From Juglans regia (Eukaryota; Streptophyta; Magnoliopsida; Fagales; Juglandaceae), in NCBI RefSeq assembly GCF_001411555.2, contig NC_049903.1:30793083-30857082 (forward strand): 64,000 nt of DNA, in the 5' to 3' direction. Of this stretch, positions 1 to 12,149 are shown one piece after another. Position 1 is the stretch's first letter; each line of letters begins with the position of its first letter. The position numbers were made by a program, and so were the translations under genes. Below the pieces are notes generated by a model. That model was not told the origin of the DNA. It did no database searches and saw only the letters and a list, made by a program, of their open reading frames with translations.

Positions 1-390
1 GTGGAGTCCAAAAGTTGCAGATATGATATTGTACGTTGAAATAATATTTATATCATCATCATGTAGATGTGCTGTCAATTTTTTAGTTTTTTTAAATAAT
101 AGAGCTGTTAGCTGCTACTTTGTTTCATTCTCTGTATTTTCATGTAGTGTCTTTGTCTTCTTATTTGGTTCTAATGGTATAGATGCATTAAGGTGGACCA
201 AAGCCACCTGATCCACCACCAGATCATTAAACCATAGCAAAGGTCAACCACTAAAGAATTGATAAAAAAGTTCCTTTAAATTATTTTTTTTGCAAGTGAT
301 TCTCATTGGTATATATCATTATCACCCTAAATTAACTCATATTAATGAAGCATATGTTAAAACACAGATTTAACATAGAAGAGTAATGTT
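1..390. other. AT-rich intergenic sequence, no gene
   Basis: No coding signal is seen; the small open frames have no recognisable protein features. The sequence is AT-rich, as in most spacer of the window. Confidence 0.5.
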
Positions 391-548
391 ACTCATCATT
401 CTAATTTTTATCATCTTTTCATCATCCTATGATGTGGCATTAGATGATTGAAAATTATTTATTACATTTCACTTGTAAACTTATCATTTAATGCCACATC
501 TTGAGATGATAGGAGGATGATGAGAATTTAGATGATAAATAGATTTTT
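391..548. mobile_element. Short inverted-repeat MITE
   Basis: The two halves form an imperfect hairpin. The left arm reads ATCATCTTTTCATCATCC followed by GATGTGGCATTAGATGAT, and the right arm is its imperfect reverse complement (ATCATTTAATGCCACATC, then GGAGGATGATGAGAATTTAG). The middle is AT-rich and has no coding capacity. Ends are approximate and no target duplication was fixed. Confidence 0.55.
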
Positions 549-2650
549 TCAATATAGAAAAGCATATGTTTCTCCGGCCTGGTTTTCTCTCTCCCTCTTT
601 GAGAACAACATTTACAAAATTTAAAGTATGGCACTTGAGAACCAAATCTAAATAAATAAAGTTTAGGAAAATACTACTAATGTTAGATACAGTTTTAGAT
701 TGGTATGCAAGTTTCACGTATTCTTTTTGAGAAAATCGGAGTCAACTATTTAAAAATAAATTTTCTCATCGGGATCTGCATACCATAGATTTATCTAGTT
801 TTTTTTCAAATGGGGTGTACTGCATAATATAATTAAACATATATATAAATATGCACTTAATACATGTAAGAAATAAGCACACTTTTAAGTTGTAATATAT
901 GTATCTGTGACTAGAACTACAATTGTACGTATTTCACTAAATAGTAAACATGACCCACCCCACCCAGTTAATGTTTTAAAAAAGAAACTAATTAAAAGCA
1001 TAGCCTGGACATATGTAACACCTTGACACGATGAGGATTCGGCATCGATCCCAGAAATGGACGTACAATGACCAAAATTTGCAGTGAATTAATTAATTAA
1101 TTATGGCCATCCACTCTGTTAATTATATATATATACAACCATAATGCATGCATGTATATATGCATGGCCACTTTCTTTTTACTTTTACAATTCTATCTTC
1201 ATGAGCATGCATGCATATGGCCATTTATCAATATGCAGGGGGGTGGTTGCTTCAAAGTTAGGGAACTTTCGTGACGGCTTTGACTTTGTGAATTCTAGAA
1301 AACCGCAAGCTAGCTAGCTTGGATGCCCTCCTGCGTAAGGACAACCGGAGTTGACTGTCAGAGTGGGCTTAGGTTAGCTGCTAAAGCCGTCGCTTAGCGA
1401 AGTGGGCACAGGTTAAAACAGTACTACTGCCCTCCCCCAAAAAAAAATGTCAACCCTGCTAGCTCTATGTGGGGGCCAAGTGGCTCGTGAATGGGGGCGG
1501 CACGTGTGTGAGAAGAAGGGTCCCACATGGTGTCGATCGGGTATCACGTGTGTGGAGGGATGGAGGGGTTGGAGCTGTCCACGTCGGTGGATGGATGGAG
1601 CCGGCCCCATGCATGCATGCAGCTAGCTAGCTAGCACGAGAAGCGACGGTGCAACTACACAATCGGGTCTTTTAGGGCACGTACAAACAAAAAAAAAGGG
1701 GTGCGCAGGGGCGTGCAAGGGCTAAGATCGATCATGCATGGGGACCCTAATCCCTTTGGAATTTATGGGGTATTTCACTGTTGCTTAGAGGCACTTTCCT
1801 CCTGCCTCACGGCTCCTTTGGCATCTTTGAAAATAGACTACATCAGCAATATGCAGCTAGCATGAATTCATCGACTCTTAGATCTCTTTCCTTCTAAATA
1901 TTTAAACATATGTCAAAGGGTGTTGTCCCTATTGACACTAACAAATCAGGTAGACTAGCTGGTTACTTTACACGACTACTTGTTGTAGTACAATATATAA
2001 AAAGCATAAAAGGCATAGTTGATTTACCAAGTTGGTGAAAGCCGGAGATTTTTCCAGATCTAGGCAGTCCATTTCGTTAGGTTATAAGTCACCATTTTGT
2101 TTGTATTTCCATAAACTTTTTTTTTTTTTTGCCCTTTTGACAAAAGTTTGACTTAGTGTAATATTTGTTTCACGCTTATCCTATATATTAAATTACACGT
2201 TATCAAAAGTTCTTCACCAATCCTCGAATCATTCTCCATGCAAATAGATAATATAGATGATACATCATTTATAATAATGATTCATCAACAAGATCTGATT
2301 TGTAAGAAAAATTCAATTTTCTTTCTTTTTTGTACAAATCAAATCATGTTATATCGATGGTGCAGAGAATATATACATGTTCGGCCTCCATAGTAGCTTA
2401 TAAACACAAATTTTTCTTTTTCTTTGCCTCGTTCTATTTTTTTTTTTTTTTTTTTACAATTTAAATATTACACATCTATGTTCAACCTTCATCAACATGA
2501 TCAAGTACTGCAATGTTTTAATTATTAGTTATCACGTAGAAATTATGACTAATGAACATCTAATTACTTGTCAGGAATCATTCTCAATACGTCGTACAGT
2601 AAATTAGTACATAATTAGGTTGCATAGAATTACATCCTAATTATTGTATT
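549..2650. other. Intergenic sequence with a GC-richer block, no gene found
   Basis: No open frame here looks like a protein. The part from about 1320 to 1730 is less AT-rich and holds two CACGTG-type boxes (about 1500 and 1545) and simple GCAT/GCTA tandem runs near 1607-1635. It may once have been a promoter or an RNA gene, but nothing decides this. Long T runs occur near 2117 and 2440. Sequence at about 670-790 resembles another small repeat near 42880-43040. Confidence 0.4.
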
Positions 2651-3684
2651 TTCTCAAAATATTTTTTTTCGAATGATAAGTATTTAATGGAATTTTAAAT
2701 ACATAAATGTTAAGGAGAAAATACAGAAACAAATATGTTCATAACAATAGTGTATTAATGATTATACTTCTAAGGACATGTAGAAAAGATGGGTCATATG
2801 ATTATACCCAAAATGTAAACATGTTAAAGAGATCATTGATATACTGAGTATTTTGTTATTGGATATTGAAAGATATCTATTATAGTTGTTTCTGTTTTCT
2901 TGTCGTTTCACTTTATATGTACATTAAATAGTGTGGATGGATGATGACAAAATAATGTCTACAATAGACATGAATTAGAACCCAAGGTATTATAGTATTA
3001 ACCTTAATTGTCCCAATTAAAGATCATATTGAATTAAGTTACTAGTGTTGTGGTACATAGAAGGGAATTTGTTAGTCATATAACAGAGAACCACCATGAC
3101 TCGCATTGGTAGCTGGTTTAATATTGATATTACGGAATTCATGTAATGTATTCTGAGATATAAAATTTTTCTGGAAATGAATCTGTGCAATATGGTTAAT
3201 TTTTTGTAATAAACCCATGAATAAAAAATATTATTTTATAGGCGTACGGACCAAGTGGTAGAATGTAAGAGTTTTATTTACACTCTATGTCCCACACACC
3301 CATCTTGATAGAGTTTGAAATAACACAAAACTTATCATTTAATAGATTAGTTATAATGAGATAAGAAAACTCTTAAGAGATAAGATTAGTTCTAAATCTC
3401 TAATCACAGTCAAACACAAAAAGGTTTAGATTTCTTGATGGCTAGAAATCTATAAATAGGACTGAGGGGTTAAATGATTCTCACCTATAACATCATTGTG
3501 CTTCTAGCTATAGGGAGACACTTAGAGGTAAAGTTGTTAAGGTGATTCTTCTCTCATAGTTAGGTCAGATTCTTTATCACACTGTAATGGAGGGAGGCAC
3601 TTTTTTAATTGTTATTATTTTATTATTGTGGATTATAAAAAATAAAAAATTTAAATATTAATGTTCATGTTAAAATATTTAACA
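2651..3684 (+). mobile_element. Copia retrotransposon 3' end with one LTR
   Basis: This stretch aligns by eye along its length with 31915-32953: a degraded end of the RNase H region, then 3' untranslated sequence, then an LTR. The boundary motif AAGTGGTAGAATG precedes the LTR, much like the AGTGGGAGAATG polypurine tract of the second copy. The LTR runs 3264-3684 (about 421 bp), starts TGTAAGAG and ends TTTAACA. Both copies are riddled with stops. The rest of the element (gag, integrase, most of RT) is absent, so this is a 5'-truncated relic. Confidence 0.8.
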
Positions 3685-4156
3685 CATGAATGCAGTCATT
3701 ATGGCACATTAATTAGTAGTTGTTTATTAATTCTTCAACCAAAATGCATGCATACATTTCAAATAACGAGTATTTGTGTGTTATTTTTGTTCAATTTGTG
3801 CCTAGTTTATTTGAGAGAAAGATAAAGGGAAAGGAAAAGGGAAAGGAAAAAGGAGGACACGAGGTCAATTTTTGAATAACTACTGATCTCCGTGGGAATC
3901 GATTCTAAGGGCATTTCTTCGAAGGAATAGTAGTACCAAGTCATGCCTCGTTGATTTGAGCTAGGGCACTAGATTCCAAATTTAAAGATAAGGCTTCATT
4001 GTTAATGCAAGTACTGATCAATGTTAGAAATTGTTCAACACTGGTTGTTTAGCATGAGCCAATTTAGCAAAATTAAACACTCAAGTTCAGTCACAACATT
4101 TGTCTATCTTTGTTTTTTTCTCCCTTCTTCTGAATAATCAAGAACAACAACATTTG
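3685..4156. other. Intergenic, no gene
   Basis: Non-coding spacer. A purine-rich AG tract lies at about 3818-3858. Nothing else could be assigned. Confidence 0.4.
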
Positions 4157-4250
4157 TCTAAGGGCCCATGGCCTGACGGCACATGACCCACATATTTAAA
4201 ATGAAGATCATAGATTCGAACCCCTCTCCCAATGTACCAAAAAAAAAAAA
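4157..4250 (+). mobile_element. tRNA-derived SINE
   Basis: A body of about 80 bp ends in a pure A tail (about 4239-4250). It contains a pol III A-box-like stretch (TGGCCTGACGG, about 4169) and a good B-box (GATTCGAACCCC, about 4213). Near-identical direct repeats flank it: AACAACAACATTTG at 4143-4156 and AACAACAACCTTTG at 4251-4264. That is the signature of target-primed retroposition. The two boxes, the tail and the 14-bp duplication together make a SINE call fairly safe; the family name is not known to me. Confidence 0.8.
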
Positions 4251-5858
4251 AACAACAACCTTTGAAAAAGTAATGAAACAGGGGAATGCTGAAAGATAGG
4301 TTCTCTGTACTCCGCCTTAGAAAAAAAATTCCACTAGAAGCGACTTTTAGGTTGATTAAATAAGAATACAAGTAAATGGGTCATACAAGATACATTATAT
4401 AATCTTTGTTTTTTTTTTTTTTATATATATTTTCCTTTTTTTTTTAATGCAATGTTGGCCGAATTCATTGCATACTCAAAGTATAGAGATGGTTGAGTAA
4501 TTTTCAATCATGTGCCTAAACTGACTTTTATTTCCTTTTGTTATGATATAGGAATGCGCAAAGTTTCCAGGACCTAGGACTCATGTTGAACAACATGCCT
4601 AGCCATCTCTGTTTTTTTTTTTTTTTTCCTATTTTTTTCTCATTATCTTTATTTTATACATAATTTATGGGGATGTCTTTTTCATGCTGGTTGTGGAAAA
4701 GGTTTCCTGCTAAATGAATGTGAAATAACTTAAATTGTATGCTTAGCAAAGATGTTTGAAGGAAAATATTTTCTTTTAATTCTTGCTTCTATTGTGCTAT
4801 TCTTCCCATTCTGATCAGATTAGCAAAGTAATATATATATAAATAAATATATATATATATATATATATAATTGTGCATGCATATATGTGTTTAGACCACT
4901 TGAAAGTTTTGGTGATATTTGTTAGTCATATCACATAGAAACTAGTGATACATTCTCAGACCACTTCCTTGATATTCAAACCTTTTAATTTGTGCTGGTG
5001 CTTCTTGTTGAAGCTGTGCTGGAGGAATTTCAATTTATACAATTTGGATAATGATAGAACTAACAACTATATTCCAAAATCATTTTCCTTGCAGATTTCA
5101 TATAAATAATAAGTTGGAAATTAGATAAGATTATATAACTTAATTTGTTGAGTCAGAAAAAGTGTCAAGGTACCAATCCAATCAAATAGAGCTAGCATCT
5201 AAGAAAAGTAACCTAAAATCTTTTGGGACCTAACACTAAAAAAAATATAAGCATATTTTAATGATTTTATTTTGGGCTTACGTTCTTTTTGCTTCTTAAG
5301 TGACTTCAACTTCTCTAGATAATTTTTATTGTTCTAAAATATTGGTAATATTCTTTAAATGTGGAAAGGGGAATAACATACATCTCCTATAACACCTCCT
5401 ACAACAGATCTATCAACAAATCTATCAACTTAGGTATTCAAAATATTATTTAAAATTAATTTTTTTCTCATTATCATGACATGGTTGACATCTTAAATAA
5501 TACCAAGACCATTTTACACATATTTTTCTACACCTCCTAGCACAAATCCATTAAAGAATGCACCAACCCAGGTATTTTGAATATTAATTCAACACCATAG
5601 TTATATTAATGTTTAAATTTATTATTATATCTTTGGTTCATTGTCATTATTGATATATATGTTAGGTGATACCAATACTCTTTTATTCGAATTTCTCAAA
5701 CTATATGCATGGGCGTCATGCACCAATGTCACATGTTTGTTACCACCCTTCTTACAATGTCACTTGTTAGGTGATGATTTCGTTCTTTAAGTAGCGTGTG
5801 TATTTTTCAAAATGCTTATATTGATTTAAATATGAATTTTTATTGTTGTAAACTGCAG
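4251..5858. other. Intergenic, no gene; TA microsatellite
   Basis: AT-rich, no recognisable protein. It includes a (TA)n tract at about 4830-4869 and long T runs near 4410 and 4612. The segment may include intron or 5' sequence for the exon-like piece that starts at 5859, but no upstream exon could be identified. Confidence 0.4.
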
Positions 5859-6013
5859 GAAAATCTTCTATCAGGATTTCAGTTATCAATTAGCGCTCCT
5901 ATTGGTTTAAACTCTTCAAGCTCAAGCCATGTGAAAGAAATTCAAGATCCCACACCTGACTCCAGGGAGGCTGAAACTTTGTCCACTCCCTTTGAGCCCA
6001 AAGAACATTGTAG
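5859..6013 (+). pseudogene. Orphan exon-like fragment, cut by hAT insertion
   Basis: A protein-like frame opens directly after a good 3' splice site (TTGTAAACTGCAG, ending 5858). It reads through residues such as NLLSGFQLSISAPIG and SREAETLSTPFEPKEHCS, a composition quite unlike the surrounding AT-rich shadows. The 4-kb hAT element interrupts it at 6014. Without the element the frame would continue from 10037 for about 30 more residues of low-complexity, AT-rich sequence. I do not recognise the family. It could be the last exon of a broken gene or a captured gene fragment; no partner exons were found within 2 kb upstream. Confidence 0.35.
6006..6013. repeat. hAT target-site duplication, left copy
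   Basis: CATTGTAG, identical to 10029-10036. The perfect 8-bp match is diagnostic of hAT-superfamily insertion. Confidence 0.95.
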
Positions 6014-9000
6014 TAGGGGTGTACATAACCCGGCTGGCCCGGCCGCCGCCAATGTAAATCTACCGCCGAATTCAGGAACCGGCAGAGAACCGGTCGGCCG
6101 GCGGTTGTAATTTAACAAAACCGACTTCAGCCGGTTCGGTCTACGGTTCAGGCCCAGTCTAAACCGAAGAACCGACCGACGTCAGTTTTGTATTTTTTTT
6201 AATATATTTCTTAAACAAAACGACGCCGTTTCACATGTTTCATTTTGGTTAGTAACCCATTTGAAAAAAAAAAAAAGAACGAAAACGATGTAGTTTGTTC
6301 TAAACCAAACGGCGTCGTTTTTGGGTAGGGTTAGGCGTTTTGAATCCGCCCCCCCCCCCCCTTGGTTTCACTTTCTCCTTCTTCCCACTTCGCACTTCGA
6401 ATCTTCGATTTCGTTCCCATTTCCCAGCCGTCGTTCACTCGTTCTCTTCTCTTCTCAGACTCCCTCTCCCTTTGACTAGCTCCCTTTCCCCGGACCTCAC
6501 GTCTCACGGAGTCACGGACTCACTCTCAGACTCTCCTCTCTCGTCGCCGAAGACCCACACGCCGCATGACCCTCTCTCCTCTCTCGTCGTCGACGAACTA
6601 CACGGCCCACATTCCCTTTGTAAGTTTTCTTTGTTGGATTCCATTGTTTTGTTAGTTGTTAATTTATGGGAAGAATTTTTTGGGAGGAAAAGGGAAAATG
6701 CCGAAATGTTGATTGTTTTGTGTTGTAAGAGGAAATGTCGAAAATTGTTGATTTTATCTCTGTTTTTGCCTTGTTTAATGTTAAGTAAAACAATGGTCTC
6801 TCCCTCTCCCTCTGTTTTTGCCTTGGCTTATGCTGAAATGAGCACTGCTTAGCTGCTTATTGTCCTAAATATTGTGGTTTGTGTCTTGTGACATAGTGTC
6901 GTGTGTGATAATTTGTGTGTGTGTGATAGACTTGTGGCTATGCACAAATATTCAGGTTTGTCTTTGAATTCGTTTTCTTATTTTCTTAGCAGTCTTTAAA
7001 GTTGTGGGCTGTGAATCGTGATTGGAAATTTATGCAAAAACACCACATAAAGGAAAGATGAGTGAACTAAACTTAAATTAGAGTCTTAGACTTGTGATGT
7101 CCGCCATGTTGCAAACTAGCTACTGTGTAATACTAATCATTGACTGTTTTATAATGTACGTGACAACGTGTAACATTTATAATTTTTTTATAAGATAGAT
7201 GGATTCTTCGTCGTCTCCGATTGATGTTGATGCATCAAGTCCAAGTTCAACCATTAACTTGAGAGATGATTTGAGGGAGACCCATTCATCTAAACCCTCT
7301 AGTGCCCTTACTAGTACCACTTGTCCATTACTTAAGAAACGAAAAAGGAAGGATCCAACGATTGTTTAGGACCATTTTATGAAGGTGGAGGGTTGCCCCG
7401 TAGATGATCTGAAGGCTAAATATAATTATTGTGATAAGACATATGCTTGCCACTCAAAGAGGAATGAGACTTCAACAATACAAAACCATTTACCTTCATG
7501 TCCTAAAATTCCTCATAAACGTGGTCCATTGGATAGGTACCAAAAAATATTAATAGGTGAGTCAACACCTGAGGAGGGGGGTGGAGAGAGTGATGATATG
7601 TTAAGGAGTCTTGTAACCCACAAATATAATGAAGATGTTGGGAGGTTGGCGATTGCAGAAATAGTAATTATCGATGAGTTGCCATTTAGAGTTGTTGAAG
7701 GACAGGGATTTAGGAAAGTGTGTTGGTGTCTTGAACCTCGGCTTAAAGTGCCATGTCGTGTCACAGTTGCAAGAGATTGTATGAAATTGATAAATGTGAA
7801 AAGGGAAAACTTAAAAAAGTGTTAAAAAATGGTGGCATGAGGATTTTGTTGACGACCGATACATGGACATCGGTACAGAATTTGAATTATATGTGTCTAA
7901 CTGCACACTTCATTGATACAGATTGGAAATTGCATAAAAAAAATCATTAACTTTTGTTTAATCCCTAATCATCGAGGGGAAACAATTGGGAGATATGTTG
8001 AGACATGCTTGCTTGATTGGGGTATTGATAAAATATTTACTGTGAATGTTGATAATGCAAGTTCAAATGATACTGCAATTTCATATTTGAAACAATTTTT
8101 GAGTGGGAATTTGTTAGAGAGTAAGTATATGCACATGAGATGTTGTGCTCATATATTGAATCTTATTGTGAATGAGGGTTTGAATGAGTGCAATGATGCC
8201 ATCACAATGGTTAGAAAAGCAGTTAGATATGTGCGTTCATCTCCCGCAAGATTAGACAAATTTAAGAAGTGTGTAGAAAAAGAAAAAATTAATTGTAAGA
8301 AAATGTTGTGTCTTGATGTACAGATACGATGGAACTCAACTTATATGATATTGGAAGTAGCTGAGAAGTTTGAGAAGGCTTTCAGGCGGATGGAAAGTGA
8401 AGATTATAATTACCTCTCTTACTTTGATGATGGCCCTGGGTCTGGGCACATGGGGCCTCCTACAGCTAGGGAGTGGGAGATAGTGTGGGTTTTTGTTAAG
8501 TTTTTAGGAATGTTTTATGATGTCACTACCAGTTTTCTAGAGATTTGTAATCTAAGTTGGTGGAGTTGAGCGAGAGTCCTAATAGTTGCTTAAGGAATAT
8601 GACCATAAATATGAAAACAAAATATGATAAGTATTGGGGATTCATTAGACAGGCTGAACTCGTTCATGTTAATTGCAATTGTGCTTGATCCACGAAGCAA
8701 GTTAGGACTTCTTACTTTCCACTTGAGGAAAGTTCATGATGAGTTTCGTGCTGAGGAGTTGGTGTCGAGTGTGAAAAATGTATTGAGAGATTTGTATGCA
8801 GAATATAATGCGGAATTCGGCTCCACCACGAGTACCCAAGAACGTGAACAACCCCCTCCAATATCTAGAACCATGAATGTTGGTGATGGCAAGCATGAGA
8901 CCAAATGGTTCTACAAGTGGTATAAAGCATCTTCCGCCATGGGATCTAATATTGCTAAAACAGAAGTGGATCGATATTTATCAGATGGTTGTGAGGCACT

Positions 9001-10028
9001 CTTCACATCGTTTGACTTGTTGACTTGGTGAAAAATTAATGAGGCTAACTATCATATACTCGAGAGGATTGCATGAGACTTATTAGCCATGCATGTTTCC
9101 ACGGTTGCGTTCGAGTCAGCATTTAGTACAGGAGGTCGTATGCTTGATCCTTTTCGGAGTTCATTGGTTCCGAGAACCGTTGAGGCACTTATTTGTACTC
9201 AAAATTGGTTAATGCATTCGGCAACAACTATTGATATCCGGGAGGCTATGGATAATGTGGAGAGTTTTATAGTAGAATCAGGTAATATTTTTTTGTTTTC
9301 ATTGTAATTTAATTTTAGTATTTGTTATAATCCAAACTCACTAACATTTGATGTTTTATTCTTATTATTTATATTTTTTAATGTTTGTAACTTTGTATAT
9401 AGAGTTGGGCACATCTTCAAACGTGACAACTATTGAAGATTGAAGGTTGAAGGCTTGAAGTTGAAGTAGCATATATGAAGATCATTCTCAATTTGCCAAT
9501 TTGTTGTCATTTAATTATGTTATATTTATTAGTTGCATTTTGTTATGTTTAAACAATTTGTTTTTGTTTTTTGGTAATATGTATTATGTAATACTAAATA
9601 TCTAGTTAAGTTATTTTTATTTTTTTTAATTATGTAATAAGTATTAAGTAGTAAGTAATAATTATTATTAATATAGTTAGTTACTTAGCAATAGTAGAAA
9701 ATTATAACTTATAAAAAAAAAATAGTAGAAGATTATAAATGACATTACTATTAAAATAAAATTAACTAAAAAAAGGCTTAAAAAGAACTTGGATAATGAA
9801 TTGAAGAAAAAAAAAAACCCAAAATAGATATTGAATTGGTCCAAATAGGGCAAGAAAAAAGGCCCAATAGAGGGGCCCAAACCGACCGGTAACCGGCCGG
9901 ACCGATTCCGGTCGGTTTTGTTCCCTATTACCGGTCGGTTTCGATTGGTTTTTAGGGATGTAATTACTCATTCAGTCGGTTTCGGTTTTTCTACAAAACC
10001 AAACCGACATAGTCGGTTTTCACCCCTA
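6014..10028 (+). mobile_element. hAT DNA transposon, complete ends, 4015 bp
   Basis: The element starts TAGGGGTGTACATAACC and ends TTTTCACCCCTA, a short terminal inverted repeat (TAGGGGTG/CACCCCTA), and sits between perfect CATTGTAG duplications. Subterminal zones on both sides (about 6060-6180 and 9880-10020) are packed with CCGGT/CCGAC-type motifs in both orientations, as expected for transposase-binding sites of hAT elements. Inside is one Ac/Tam3-type transposase gene with several stops and frameshifts, so the element is no longer autonomous. A GC-rich leader (about 6320-6640) with a C run and CT-rich sequence precedes the gene, probably its promoter and 5' untranslated region. Confidence 0.95.
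7199..9443 (+). pseudogene. hAT (Ac/Tam3, RICESLEEPER-type) transposase, inactivated
   Basis: The frame starts MDSSSSPIDVDASS at 7199. A basic patch (KKRKRKDP) is followed by an in-frame TAG at 7367 where the family has the Trp of the conserved W-D-H-F motif. A BED zinc finger follows; its first Cys is replaced (KYNYC in place of K-C-x-x-C), while a CHSKRNETST...HLPSC part remains. The catalytic region continues across frame changes near 7820-7950 and 8560-8640, with recognisable stretches such as TTDTWTSVQNLNYMCLTAHF, TVNVDNASSND, MRCCAHILNLIVNEGL and RWNSTYMIL. The C-terminal dimerisation domain is at about 9090-9230 (FESAFSTGGRMLDPFRSSL, then VEALICTQNWL). A small intron (about 9282-9402) probably precedes the last short exon ending at 9443. 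At least three stops and two or more frame breaks make it dead. Confidence 0.9.
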
Positions 10029-10036
10029 CATTGTAG
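10029..10036. repeat. hAT target-site duplication, right copy
   Basis: CATTGTAG, identical to 6006-6013. Confidence 0.95.
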
Positions 10037-10706
10037 CATAAATGTTGTTTGCATAAATATTTTTAAATCAATTATTAATTACGAATTGAGTCTGTCAAAA
10101 TTTTTTACTTTGTGTTTTTAAACGAGTTTAATTCAAACTGCACTTCCCTCACGACTTAAACTGCCAAGATCATTTCATCCATGCTTATCCCTCTAATCTC
10201 GTGACTATACCGAGTCCCCCTCCCACCGGGAATTCTTAGAACCACTCTGGCATAAACACGTCAAACCCCAATCTCCATCTATATATTTTTCTCTCGGTCG
10301 ACTCCTCAAAACACTGGCACAGCAAACAAAACAAACTCAATTGAGAAATCAGCCTCTGTTTCACATAAACAAATAGAGCCCAACCAGTCCGTACTTCTCC
10401 ACCATCCCTTTCAAAGGAGACCCCAGTTGTGCCTGATGTAGATTGCCATCCAATTACGTCGCTTCTTGTCTCTTTCGTGGTAAATTCTCGTCGATTTACA
10501 CACTTCCTCTACCTAATTCATTCTCCGAAACCACCATAAAGACTAAATATATTTTTGTTCTTTTCTTCTTTCGATATTTCACCACAAATAGAGGCCTCTC
10601 ATAGTGTTTTCCGCCGTCGTCGATCTTCACCAAACCCATCACCGCACGTTGTCCCTCGATGAGTTGAACTGTCACACACACTCTCTTGCATTTTGACCCT
10701 CTTATT
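10037..10706. other. Intergenic, CT-rich, no gene assigned
   Basis: The segment 10140-10700 is less AT-rich, pyrimidine-rich on the + strand and includes a TATA-like ATATATTTTTCTC at about 10281. It reads like a leader or promoter of a transposon or lost gene, but no protein-like frame follows. Confidence 0.35.
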
Positions 10707-10892
10707 CTCGAGCTAACGGCACAGATCCCACTTATCTCTCAGTGTTTTCGTCGCCATTGATCTCCAGCCACTAGCCAACACCGTTACAGTCTGGCATCTT
10801 CTCGAGCTAACGGCACAGATCCCACTTATCTCTCAGTGTTTTCGTCGCCGTTGATCTCCAGCCACTAGCCAACACCGTTACACTCTGGCATC
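10707..10892. repeat. 94-bp tandem duplication
   Basis: The unit beginning CTCGAGCTAACGGCACAG at 10707 is repeated head to tail at 10801. The copies differ at only a few positions (for example GCCATTGATC against GCCGTTGATC, and CAGTCTGG against CACTCTGG). No coding meaning was found. Confidence 0.9.
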
Positions 10893-12149
10893 CTCTCGAT
10901 AAGATCACGTCGATATCTTTGTTTTCCTTCACCATAATTTTCTTTAGTCTAAAAGTATTTCTATGCTTCCAAAGCTTTGTCATCATTGATCTCTATCCAA
11001 CCACCCAGATATGTCATCACACGGCTTCTGCTTTCTATCACAGTAAGCCCGAGGACCTCACTGATTCGCACGATTCCTTTCTTCTCCAGTGTTTGTCACT
11101 TTATCTTTTCTTTTGCGCATTTGTATTGGATCTCCTTCACTTTTATTTCAGCTTTGTCCAATAAAACCCTCTATCTCGTTGCATATCACCAAATTACCTT
11201 TCGCACAATATAGTTTAACTTCCATAAAAAGTTTCTAAAAGCTGAAGTCTCATTGTTTGTGTAATCTCATTTTTGCCCTTTTGGTTTTGTCATGTATCGT
11301 CATTTCTATCTTAGTTCAGTTTTTTCCAGAAAGCCTTTCATGTTTTTTAGTTAATTATAAAACTATTATTTGAGCTTTTGTCATGTATCAGCTTTCCCAT
11401 AAGCCCTACAAGCTTTTTGATTATTTCAAAATAATGTTCTCCAATCTTTTTTACTCCACTTTTCAACTTTTATAAAATGTCTCTTGAAATCTTTGGAGTG
11501 GCACGTTTTTAGTTTTTGTGTGGTCATGACAAAATATGTTTAAAATGGGTCTCTTTACATTGACCTTTTTTTACTTACAGATGTAATATGTTAACATGGT
11601 TTTAATTTGCTGCTTATTGCATATAGTTGACACTTATGTCTTGTATACAGTTTAAATTATATTAAGGATTCATTTATGATTTGTTTAGGATAATAAACTA
11701 CAAGTATTATCAAGTTTAATTAGTAGAATGAATTTCCAATGTTTATTTTTCTAAATTTTGATAAGATAATTATGCTATATTATTAATTGGAAAATAAAGG
11801 AATATGTTGTGACTTTTGAATCATATTATTATTTCTTAATTTTAGCATATATAAGAATATTTATTAAATTATTCCAATTGAATTATTCTATGTGATATTA
11901 ATTTAATTAAATAGAATGTTACAATATTTTTTAGGAAATTAGTGACATATGGTATTCCGTATAGGTAACGATCTACAAAGTAAAATTTTAGAATTTGTGA
12001 TATGAGATAAGTAAATTGATTATAAATTAGGATCATCACATGTCAGTTTAGATAAAATTCTTGATAGCCTCTTTTTATGTACCTCAAATTGTCATGAGTT
12101 ATGCAAGCATAACATTCATTTTAGTTCATGATCATGTTAAGTTCCGCAT
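10893..12149. other. Intergenic, no gene
   Basis: AT-rich with short T-rich open frames of no recognisable family. Confidence 0.4.

Noticed and set aside
1790..1850. CTCCTTTGGCATC segment resembling a miR399 star strand
   Set aside because: No complementary TGCCAAAGGAG arm follows within a hairpin distance, so there is no precursor.
4816..4870. Possible TATA promoter cluster
   Set aside because: Simple (TA)n microsatellite with no gene downstream.
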